From assembly GCA_021159845.1 (NCBI GenBank), contig JAGHDS010000472.1, positions 1 through 5,708 on the forward strand: a DNA stretch of 5,708 bases, in the 5' to 3' direction. Under the pieces are notes generated by a model, which saw nothing but the letters and a program-made list of their open reading frames with translations, was not told the origin of the DNA and ran no database searches. Position numbers and translations under genes: made by a program. Shown one piece after another: positions 1 to 5,216 of this stretch; position 1 is the first letter of the stretch; each line of letters opens with the position of its first letter. The DNA comes from Anaerolineae bacterium. GTDB lineage: Bacteria > Chloroflexota > Anaerolineae > DUEN01.

Positions 1-327
1 CCCCCGGGTGTGCCCATCATGTCGCGAAATCCTGAGGTTGCATTGTATGCGGATCGGCCATTGGTCGCGTTCCCCAACGCGACCTGGCCTCAGGTCCTGG
101 CCTATGCTCGCTCGCACGGCGCCAGGTACCTGGTCGTGAGCGATTGGGAGATCACCAAACTGCGGCCACAGCTCCGCTTCCTGTTGGATCCGAACCAGGC
201 GCCGCCGGAGCTGAAACATCTGGTTACACTTCAGGGCCCGATGAGACGAGTGATGATCTATCAGATCACAACTCGACCGGAAGGGGCAGTTCCTTCTGAG
301 CCTTCAGAGGTTACCACCGCGGACTGA
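1..327 (+). CDS. C-terminal part of an ArnT/PMT-type (GT39-like) membrane glycosyltransferase, 5' end outside window
   Basis: The frame is open from the first base to a TGA at 325-327, followed at once by a TAG, so about 108 C-terminal residues are present and the start lies upstream. The fragment is soluble and contains the pattern 'MSRNPEVALYADRPLVAFPN', then 'VLAYARSHGARYLVV', then 'LRPQLRFLLDP' and 'RRVMIYQI'. This order matches the extracytoplasmic C-terminal domain that follows the membrane helices in ArnT/PMT-like glycosyltransferases of Chloroflexota-type genomes. The family transfers a sugar from a polyprenyl-phosphate donor on the outer face of the membrane. The catalytic N-terminal loops are not in the window, so substrate and activity cannot be judged. 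An internal ATG at position 19 is in frame but would start mid-domain. The last 15 or so residues (Glu/Pro/Ser/Thr-rich) look like a disordered tail. The family call rests on recognition of this domain pattern alone. Confidence 0.72.
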   Translation, partial: PPGVPIMSRNPEVALYADRPLVAFPNATWPQVLAYARSHGARYLVVSDWEITKLRPQLRFLLDPNQAPPELKHLVTLQGPMRRVMIYQITTRPEGAVPSEPSEVTTAD

Positions 328-579
328 TAGGGCTGGTGGCTCACTTGGGTGTCGTGGCATGACCGTGTAAGCCGGGTAGGGCGTGGGCCTGTGCGGGGAT
401 GAGGTACAGGTAAGCATGGGCCGAATCCGCGATCCGAAAGGTTACGGGACGCTGACCTTGATTGTGCTGGCCGGCGTCATGATTCGTATCATCTTCGCCA
501 GGTTATTGGGGATGAAATCCGTTCACCGTTCACCTCGGGCCGCGTCGTTCAGGAACCAGATGAGGATCTGGGCCCGGGC
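328..579 (+). other. Spacer between the glycosyltransferase and the propeller gene
   Basis: No hairpin followed by a T-run and no convincing -35/-10 pair is visible here. The frame used by the downstream propeller gene is open from 403 (after a TGA at 400-402) but has no ATG, GTG or TTG before 580. Translated in that frame, the last 20 or so residues before 580 (including VVQEPDEDLGPG) read like a natural acidic, proline-containing linker into the first propeller blade. The other relevant content is the hydrophobic reading frame starting at 416, described separately. Confidence 0.5.
416..511 (+). other. Possible displaced N-terminal signal/membrane segment of the propeller protein (different frame)
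   Basis: An ATG at 416 opens a frame beginning MGRIRDPKGYG, with basic residues at 3, 5 and 8, followed by a hydrophobic run TLTLIVLAGVMIRIIFA. That is the layout of a signal peptide or signal anchor, although an Arg inside the hydrophobic part makes it imperfect. A GAGG at 401-404 lies upstream, at a rather long spacing. This frame is offset from the downstream propeller frame. A single missing base (or two extra) somewhere between about 490 and 560, for example in the GGGG at 508-511, would join the two into one protein with signal, linker and propeller. The segment could instead be a chance hydrophobic stretch. Confidence is low. Confidence 0.35.
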
Positions 580-1929
580 TTGGTCTACAGCACTTTCCTT
601 GGCAGCTCCAAATATGATTCTGGCGAGGCCATCGCCGTCGATGATGCTGGCCGCGCGTATGTGACCGGGCACACGGTCTCCACCGGGTTCCCTACCACGC
701 CGGGCGCGTTTATCCACGCTTACCAGGGTGAGGTAGACGCTTTCGTGGCCAAGCTCGGCGGGCGTGGCGATGCCCTTCTGTATGCCACCTTCCTGGGGGG
801 AAGAGAATACGATCGGGGCTATGGGATTGCTGTGGATGCGTATGGGCGGGCCTATGTCACCGGCGAGACCTGGTCCGATGACTTTCCCACCACGGACCAC
901 GCGTTCAGCCGCAGTTATCATGGGCATAGGGACGCCTTCGTGGTGAAGCTTGGCGCTCAGGGAGACGCTCTCTTCTATGGGACCTTCCTGGGTGGGGATG
1001 ACAACGATTGGGGGAACGACATCGCCGTGGACGCCTCTGGGGATGCCTTCGTCGTTGGATCCACAGACTCCGCGGATTTCCCCGTCACAGCCGGCGCATT
1101 GGATCGCACGGAGTCAAAGCGCGATGCGTTTGTGCTGAAATTGAACCCGCAGGGAAGTGGTTTGTCTTATAGCACGTACTTTGGGGGCACCGAGCTTGAG
1201 GAGGGGAATGGGATCGCCATTGACCAAGCGGGATACGCTTATATCGTCGGAATCACGTATTCGACAGATCTGCAAACAGAGCACGCATTCGACTCGACGT
1301 ATCATGGCAATGGCGATGTGTTCGTCGCCAAGTTAAGCCCCTCGGGAACGGGCCTTAGCTACGCCACCTACCTGGGTGGATCGGGGCGCGATACGGGCCT
1401 GGATGTAGCGGTGGCGCTTGGAAGGGCGTATGTAGTGGGAGGGACGAACTCTAACGATTTCCCCCGGTTGTACCCTCTTCAGATTTACCAGGGAGATGAT
1501 GACGCGTTTGTTACCGTCCTGAATGCCCAGGGTAACACCCTGTTCTGGTCGAGCTATCTGGGTGGTTCTAATTCAGATTGGGGCTACGGGATCGCTGTGG
1601 ATGGGAGTCTGTTCATGGATGTCGTCGGAGGTACCCGGTCCGCGGACTTCCCGGTGACATCGGGCGCGTTGGATGAGACCTACAATGGCCTTCGCGACGC
1701 GTTCGTCGTGAGGATCTTGCCCAATGCGGCCAAAATCGCTTATGCTACCTATCTGGGCGCCCATGCGAACGGCTCGCTCGGCGACTCAGGACTTGCCGTT
1801 GCTGCCGGTAGTCAGAACGATATCTACGTAACCGGGGCTACCGATGGTTCGGACTTTCCTACGACGGCGGGCGCTTACGATACGAGCCTGAACGGATATG
1901 TCGACGCGTTTGTCACCCGCCTGGACGTC
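580..1929 (+). repeat. Seven tandem coding repeats (SBBP propeller blades), about 192 bp each
   Basis: The blade-encoding units begin near 580, 772, 967, 1159, 1351, 1537 and 1732. They are recognisable at protein level but well diverged in DNA, so this is an old duplication rather than a recently expanded array. Blade 4 has lost the usual FP-T motif (it reads DLQTEHAF), and blade 5 is a few residues shorter and lacks the Asp after the AVA strand. Confidence 0.82.
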
Positions 1930-2277
1930 ATCCCGCCTGTGGTGGAACATGTCCAGGCCAGCCATGATGAGATCTTTCGTTTCGGGTGTCCCCTGAGCCC
2001 GATTAGCAGCGTCGTGCGGGCGGACGTGACCGACGCTCGGTTGGACGATGTCGCGCTTTACTACCGTACGTCTCTGGACTTTTTTCACTGGTATCGGATC
2101 CCTATGTCGTTGGAGAGTGGCAACACCTACAAAGCAACATTGGCCGCTTTCTTCCCTGGCTCCATCGACTACTATGTGAAGGCCCTCGACAGCGCTGGGA
2201 ATGTCACCGCTTCGGACACGCGAACCATCACGGTCAAGGGGTGTCGCATGACCTATATGCCCATGGTGTTGAGGTGA
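580..2277 (+). CDS. SBBP-repeat beta-propeller protein with C-terminal Ig-like domain, probably secreted
   Basis: The 565-residue frame contains seven copies of a repeat with the signature Y-(A/S)-T-(F/Y)-LGG ... GIAVD ... (A/V)YV(T/V)G-T ... DFP-T-(A/P)GA ... DAFV-KL, typical of SBBP (beta-propeller) repeats. Blades start near residues 1, 65, 130, 194, 258, 320 and 385. Seven blades are enough for one closed propeller. Residues 451-565 form a separate beta-rich domain resembling bacterial Ig/fibronectin-like folds ('YYVKALDSAGNVTASD'). It holds the only two cysteines (470 and 555), which could form a disulfide. The protein ends in YMPMVLR, a tail resembling the C-termini of many exported Chloroflexota proteins. 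The only available start in this frame is TTG at 580, which falls inside the first strand of blade 1, has no well-placed ribosome site and gives no signal peptide. The true N-terminus is therefore probably upstream, and the gene may carry a frameshift. Such proteins are usually extracellular; their ligand is unknown. Confidence 0.85.
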   Translation: MVYSTFLGSSKYDSGEAIAVDDAGRAYVTGHTVSTGFPTTPGAFIHAYQGEVDAFVAKLGGRGDALLYATFLGGREYDRGYGIAVDAYGRAYVTGETWSDDFPTTDHAFSRSYHGHRDAFVVKLGAQGDALFYGTFLGGDDNDWGNDIAVDASGDAFVVGSTDSADFPVTAGALDRTESKRDAFVLKLNPQGSGLSYSTYFGGTELEEGNGIAIDQAGYAYIVGITYSTDLQTEHAFDSTYHGNGDVFVAKLSPSGTGLSYATYLGGSGRDTGLDVAVALGRAYVVGGTNSNDFPRLYPLQIYQGDDDAFVTVLNAQGNTLFWSSYLGGSNSDWGYGIAVDGSLFMDVVGGTRSADFPVTSGALDETYNGLRDAFVVRILPNAAKIAYATYLGAHANGSLGDSGLAVAAGSQNDIYVTGATDGSDFPTTAGAYDTSLNGYVDAFVTRLDVIPPVVEHVQASHDEIFRFGCPLSPISSVVRADVTDARLDDVALYYRTSLDFFHWYRIPMSLESGNTYKATLAAFFPGSIDYYVKALDSAGNVTASDTRTITVKGCRMTYMPMVLR

Positions 2278-2390
2278 CGATCTGGAAAGCTGAATTTTGG
2301 ACAAGCGCTTCTGTCGCTATGATGAAACAGGAACCGCAAAGAACGCTAGGGACTCTTGAACCTCACTTTCCGCTGTCCGTGGCGCGCCTC

Positions 2391-2421
2391 GGGTGGGCGA
2401 AGGCACTGCCTTCGCCCACCC
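2391..2421 (+). terminator. Perfect 14-bp hairpin, possible terminator without T-run
   Basis: The arm GGGTGGGCGAAGGC (2391-2404) is exactly complementary to GCCTTCGCCCACCC (2408-2421) across a three-base loop, ACT. It lies 114 bases after the propeller gene stop and 17 bases before the promoter candidate, the right place for a transcription terminator. No T-run follows (CATAGAGTG), so it is not a classical intrinsic terminator. It could also be an mRNA 3'-end stabiliser or a dispersed palindromic repeat. Confidence 0.5.
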
Positions 2422-2437
2422 CATAGAGTGCTGCTCT

Positions 2438-2466
2438 TTGAGAATTCATAGGACGAGTGCTAGGAT
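2438..2466 (+). promoter_or_regulatory. Sigma-70-type promoter candidate with extended -10
   Basis: TTGAGA (2438-2443, five of six consensus -35 bases) is followed after exactly 17 bases by TAGGAT (2461-2466, four of six -10 bases). TGC at 2458-2460 supplies an extended -10 TGn element. Transcription would begin near 2473 and give a leader of about 170 bases before the ArnE-like gene. Its position just after the hairpin fits a fresh transcription unit for the downstream operon. Confidence 0.45.
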
Positions 2467-2500
2467 AGCTTACTGGGTCACAGATGAGTTCGCTGGTGAT

Positions 2501-2516
2501 CGCACCTGGAGGTGCG
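2501..2516 (+). promoter_or_regulatory. Small hairpin over a Shine-Dalgarno-like sequence in the leader
   Basis: CGCACC (2501-2506) pairs with GGTGCG (2511-2516) around TGGA. The hairpin includes GGAGGT (2508-2513), which sits 7 bases before the GTG start of the leader ORF at 2521. Folding would partly hide that ribosome site. The 8-mer CCTGGAGG found here (2505-2512) recurs at the ribosome site of the next gene (2627-2634). Confidence 0.35.
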
Positions 2517-2520
2517 GCAA

Positions 2521-2571
2521 GTGAGTCGAATGGCCTTTGAGGAACTTTACCCTCGGGAGACCCTTTATTGA
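2521..2571 (+). CDS. Possible 16-codon leader peptide
   Basis: GTG at 2521 is preceded by GGAGGT with 7-base spacing, a near-ideal ribosome site, and encodes MSRMAFEELYPRETLY before a TGA at 2569-2571. An ATG at 2530 is an in-frame alternative. The peptide has no run of a single amino acid like those of classical amino-acid attenuators, and I recognise no homologue. It lies between the promoter candidate and the ArnE-like gene. Its last codons cover the left arms of two inverted repeats, so translation would affect leader folding. It could be a chance ORF or a gene remnant. Confidence 0.3.
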   Translation: MSRMAFEELYPRETLY

Positions 2572-2599
2572 ACCCTTTTTGTGCTCTCCGTGGTTCAAT
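2556..2599 (+). promoter_or_regulatory. Interleaved inverted repeats in the operon leader (pseudoknot or switch geometry)
   Basis: GGAGA (2556-2560) is complementary to TCTCC (2585-2589), and ATTGAACC (2567-2574) is complementary to GGTTCAAT (2592-2599). The order is A-B-A'-B', so the stems either form a pseudoknot or exclude each other. The 8-bp stem is perfect; the 5-bp one alone would be weak. I match this to no known riboswitch class. Confidence 0.35.
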
Positions 2600-2629
2600 G
2601 CTATCCAATGCCTGGTCAATAAACTGCCT

Positions 2630-2634
2630 GGAGG
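2630..2634 (+). promoter_or_regulatory. Ribosome binding site that decides a TTG start
   Basis: GGAGG lies 10 bases before TTG 2645. It favours that start over the upstream in-frame TTG at 2537, which has no such sequence and would add a 36-residue extension unlike the family. Confidence 0.6.
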
Positions 2635-2644
2635 AAAACCGAAG

Positions 2645-3010
2645 TTGCGAGAACCTGTACTCCTGCTGTTCACAGTCGGCCTAAATGTCGCTGGTCAGTT
2701 CTTGATGAAGCGCGGCATGAACGAGGTGGGCGTTATCAGCAATGACCTGGCTGCATTGCCCGCCTCCTTCGCCCGGGCGCTGACTACCCCGTTCGTCCTG
2801 TTGGGCGTGGTGGCTTATGGGATCAGTGCCGTGCTGTGGCTGATCCTGCTTTCCCGGGTGGACTTGAGCTACGCCTATCCGGCTTTGAGCCTCGGATACG
2901 TGGCGATCGTGCTGGTATCCTGGCTGTTGTTGGGTGAGGAGGTCAGCCTGGCGCGCTGGGCGGGTGTGTTCATCATCTGCCTGGGTGTATGGCTGGTGTC
3001 CCGGACATGA
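2645..3010 (+). CDS. ArnE-like small multidrug/DMT-family membrane transporter (lipid-linked sugar flippase subunit candidate)
   Basis: The 121-residue product has four membrane helices at about 4-24, 49-70, 75-97 and 103-120, the size and layout of SMR/EmrE-type members of the DMT superfamily. Helix 1 reads NVAGQFLMKRG. Later come VLWLILLSRVDLSYAYPALS and the helix 3-4 turn GEEVSLARWAGV. From memory these match E. coli ArnE (SVAGQ, AYPMLSL, EPVSPRHWCGV) better than drug exporters. ArnE with ArnF flips undecaprenyl-phosphate aminoarabinose across the inner membrane; here only one subunit is visible. The position of the essential EmrE Glu14 is Asn14, which argues against proton-coupled drug efflux. 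The TTG start at 2645 is chosen for its GGAGG site and for a family-length N-terminus. The stop overlaps the next gene's ATG (ATGA 3007-3010). The transported substrate is inferred only from resemblance and context. Confidence 0.8.
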   Translation: MREPVLLLFTVGLNVAGQFLMKRGMNEVGVISNDLAALPASFARALTTPFVLLGVVAYGISAVLWLILLSRVDLSYAYPALSLGYVAIVLVSWLLLGEEVSLARWAGVFIICLGVWLVSRT

Positions 3011-4269
3011 ACGCTCATGTCGTCTTGATCAATCCACCAGACCCACTGGAAGCCCGAGCTGTGCGTGAGGGCGCGGGCGGGATGGGGGCTTTGTCTCCCT
3101 CTGGAGGCTTCTCCTACCCGCCGCATACGTTGGCAGTGATCGCGGCATCCCTGCATCGGGCGGGGATGCCGTCCTCATTTGTGGACGCCGTGGCCGCGGA
3201 TTGGCGGTTCCCCGATGTGTTGGCGCAGGTGCCATCCGAGGCGGTGGCGATCGTCCAGGTGAGCCATGCCACGCGGGACGCGGATGCCGAGTTCCTGCGC
3301 CGGCTACGGCAGGCCCGGCCGGGTGTGCGCTCTCTGGTCGTGGGGCCCGCCGCGGTGGACGCGTTCTGGCTTAGCGATGGCCTGGCCCACGCGGCGTTGG
3401 TGGGGGAGCCGGACCTCGCTGTTCCTGCAGCGGTGCAGGCTCTGCTCGACGGCGCGCGCGGGCGCCTCACGCCTGGCGCGCTGGGCGTCCCCGGCTATGA
3501 TGAGCATGGCCGGGTGATGGATCTGGATGCCCTGCCGTTTCCCGCGTGGGATCAAGTGCCCTGGCGGGCATACGGATTCCTGACCCTGTTCAGCAGCCGG
3601 GGGTGCCCTGACAAGTGTCGATACTGCCCCTACGTGTTGGGGATGGGCGATCGTCTTCGGGCCCGGGCGGTGGACCGAGTTGTGGAGGAACTCCGCTGGC
3701 TGGCGGAGCGCTTCGCGCCGCCGCGTGTCATCTTCCGCGACCCGGTGTTCGCCCACGATCGGGACCGTGTGTTGGCGCTGTGTGAGGGTATCCGCCGGGC
3801 GGGCATCTTGTTGCCGTGGGAATGCGAGTCGCGCCCGGAGCACTTCGACCGGGCCTTGTTGGAGGTGATGCGAGCGGCGGGCTGCGCAACGGTGAAGATT
3901 GGGGTGGAGAGCGCCGATCCGGAGTTGCTCGTGGCGCTTGGGCGAGTGGCGGATGCGGATGAGGCCGCGAGCTATATCCAACACGCGCGGGAGGTAGCAC
4001 AGGCCGCCGCAGATTTGGGGATCGTGTGCCGGGTTTTCGTCATGACCGGTCTGCCCGGTGAGACACGGACCAGCGTGCGCCTCACGGCGGATTTCCTGCG
4101 GCAATTGCCCCGTGCATCGCGCGTGCATATCAAGCCGTTTACGTGGTACCCGGGGCTGGGGCTGCCGCCGGGGCTGGGCGTGCGTGAGGAATGGTGGAAC
4201 ATGCTACAGCGCGGGGCTTCGGCGCGCGGAGGGGGATGGCGAGCTCGCATACGGAGTTGGCTTAGATGA
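3007..4269 (+). CDS. B12-binding-domain radical SAM protein
   Basis: The 420-residue product starts at ATG 3007, within the ATGA overlap; an ATG at 2989 would add six residues inside the upstream gene and is less likely. Residues about 3-150 resemble the cobalamin-binding Rossmann domain of this class (VVLINPP, FSYPPHTLAVIAASLHRAGM, ALVGEPD), but the base-off DxHxxG motif is absent, as in many class B members. The linker LDALPFPAWD leads to the radical SAM core with C200-x3-C204-x2-C207 (RGCPDKCRYC), ligands of the 4Fe-4S cluster that cleaves S-adenosylmethionine. Later family motifs are IGVESADPELL and FVMTGLPGETRTS. The enzyme ends in a short basic, Trp-rich tail (GGGWRARIRSWLR) and has no large extra C-terminal domain. 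Such proteins do radical methylations, cyclisations or rearrangements; the substrate here is not predictable. The operon suggests a lipid or glycolipid. The stop overlaps the next start (ATGA 4266-4269). Confidence 0.88.
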   Translation: MNAHVVLINPPDPLEARAVREGAGGMGALSPSGGFSYPPHTLAVIAASLHRAGMPSSFVDAVAADWRFPDVLAQVPSEAVAIVQVSHATRDADAEFLRRLRQARPGVRSLVVGPAAVDAFWLSDGLAHAALVGEPDLAVPAAVQALLDGARGRLTPGALGVPGYDEHGRVMDLDALPFPAWDQVPWRAYGFLTLFSSRGCPDKCRYCPYVLGMGDRLRARAVDRVVEELRWLAERFAPPRVIFRDPVFAHDRDRVLALCEGIRRAGILLPWECESRPEHFDRALLEVMRAAGCATVKIGVESADPELLVALGRVADADEAASYIQHAREVAQAAADLGIVCRVFVMTGLPGETRTSVRLTADFLRQLPRASRVHIKPFTWYPGLGLPPGLGVREEWWNMLQRGASARGGGWRARIRSWLR

Positions 4270-5216
4270 AGGCTTTGGTGACTGGGGCGACGGGGTTTAT
4301 CGGGCGTCATCTGGCGCGTCTGTTGCTCGCTCGCGGCGAGTCGGTGCGGGTGCTGACGCGCCGTCCCCAGGCGGCGACTTTCTTAGCGGAGGCGGGCGCG
4401 GAGATCATGCCCGGTGATCTCACGCGACCCGGCGATGTCGCCGCGGCGGTGAATGGCTGCGACGTTGTCTTTCACGTGGCGGCCGCTTACTCCTCGCGTC
4501 CTCAGGATGCGGCGTTGCTGTATCAGGTCAACGTGCGCGGCACGCTCAACGTCCTGCTGGCGGCTCGGGACGCCGGTGTGCAGCGCGTCGTTCACACCAG
4601 CACGGTGGGCACGATCGGCCGGCCATCGGGGAATGCGATTCCCGATGAGTCTGTGCCGTTCAACCTGTGGGATGCCTCGCATTACGTACGCTCCAAATAC
4701 TTTGGCGAGCTGGCCGCCCAGGCGATGGCCGACGCCGGGCTGTCCGTGGTGATCGTGCACCCCACCGCGTGTGTCGGGCCGGAGGACGTGGCTCCCAGCG
4801 CCACGGGGCGCAGACTGCTGGCTTTCCTGCGCGGGCGGTGGTTGCGATACCCGGCGGGCGGGATCAACTTTGTCCCCGTCGGCGACGTGGCACAGGGGAT
4901 GGTCGCCGCGGCCGAGCGAGGAGGGGCCGGCCAGCATTACATTTTGGGGCACGCGCGAGGGAACTTAACCGAGGCTGCGTATCTGGCGCTGATGTCACGG
5001 GTGAGCGGCCAACGCGCGCCGCGTCCCCCTAAACCAGGTCTTTGGGCTCGCCTGCGGAGACGGCCGGTGAATCGAGGACATATGCCCATCGCACTGACGG
5101 CCGATCCCACGCGAGCGATTCGTGAGTTGGGAATGCTACAGTCAGACTTAGAGGAGGCGTTCGTCCGGGCGGTAGGATGGTTCCGGGCGAATGGGTACGT
5201 GGAGAGGGAGGAATGA
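4266..5216 (+). CDS. NAD(P)-dependent epimerase/reductase of the extended SDR family, HpnA-like
   Basis: The 316-residue product starts at ATG 4266, with GGAG at 4253-4256 nine bases upstream. The N-terminus VTGATGFIG (G7, G10, G13) is the Gly-x-x-Gly-x-x-Gly dinucleotide site of extended SDRs. The catalytic set is visible as HTSTVGTIG (Ser/Thr 111-113) and Y140-x3-K144. FHVAA, YQVNVRGTLNVL and IVHPTACVGPEDVAPSATGR resemble HpnA-type sugar epimerases found in hopanoid loci and dihydroflavonol-4-reductase-like proteins. HpnA itself has no settled biochemical role, and no hopanoid cyclase is in this window, so the symbol is not assigned. The likely substrate is a nucleotide sugar or lipid-linked sugar/ketone. 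A basic Trp-containing segment (GLWARLRRRP, about 258-267) may touch the membrane. The stop overlaps the next gene (ATGA 5213-5216). The family is certain; the specific reaction is not. Confidence 0.87.
   Translation: MKALVTGATGFIGRHLARLLLARGESVRVLTRRPQAATFLAEAGAEIMPGDLTRPGDVAAAVNGCDVVFHVAAAYSSRPQDAALLYQVNVRGTLNVLLAARDAGVQRVVHTSTVGTIGRPSGNAIPDESVPFNLWDASHYVRSKYFGELAAQAMADAGLSVVIVHPTACVGPEDVAPSATGRRLLAFLRGRWLRYPAGGINFVPVGDVAQGMVAAAERGGAGQHYILGHARGNLTEAAYLALMSRVSGQRAPRPPKPGLWARLRRRPVNRGHMPIALTADPTRAIRELGMLQSDLEEAFVRAVGWFRANGYVEREE

Larger units (their letters stand above)
2278..2644 (+). other. Intergenic region and operon leader
   Basis: This 367-base stretch has no large supported gene on either strand; the longer open frames here match no family I recognise. 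It is visibly poorer in GC than the operon that follows: 27 of 60 bases at 2281-2340 against 45 of 60 at 3661-3720. It holds a perfect hairpin (2391-2421), a promoter candidate (2438-2466), a small hairpin (2501-2516), a possible leader ORF (2521-2571), interleaved inverted repeats (2556-2599) and the ribosome site of the first operon gene (2630-2634). Confidence 0.6.

Noticed and set aside
383..664. 93-codon + strand frame starting at GTG 383 as a complete gene
   Set aside because: Its second half overlaps blade 1 of the propeller in the wrong frame and is a shadow; only the hydrophobic start near 416 is worth attention.
2241..2426. 61-codon + strand open frame across the propeller stop and the hairpin
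   Set aside because: It has no ribosome site, overlaps the end of a real gene, reads through the perfect hairpin and matches no recognised family.
2537..2644. Upstream TTG start extending the ArnE-like protein by 36 residues
   Set aside because: There is no ribosome site before 2537, the extension is not hydrophobic and is unlike the family, and GGAGG at 2630-2634 marks TTG 2645.
2363..2673. Two overlapping minus-strand open frames in the intergenic region
   Set aside because: Their translations look random, with no family pattern or credible start signals, and they run antisense to the leader elements.
2989..3006. ATG 2989 as start of the radical SAM gene
   Set aside because: It would add six residues before the family-typical beginning, while ATG 3007 forms the same ATGA overlap seen at the next two junctions.
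3143..3171. 9-bp inverted repeat CGGCATCCC / GGGATGCCG with an 11-base gap
   Set aside because: It lies inside the conserved coding part of the radical SAM gene (SLHRAGMP), where GC-rich sequence gives such repeats by chance.
3304..4128. Long minus-strand open frame opposite the radical SAM gene
   Set aside because: Long antisense frames are common in GC-rich coding DNA, and its translation has no domain pattern while the + strand carries clear catalytic motifs.
4150..4178. 11-bp direct repeat CCGGGGCTGGG
   Set aside because: It simply encodes the Gly/Leu/Pro-rich stretch PGLGLPPGLG near the radical SAM C-terminus; no array or mobile-element border is associated with it.
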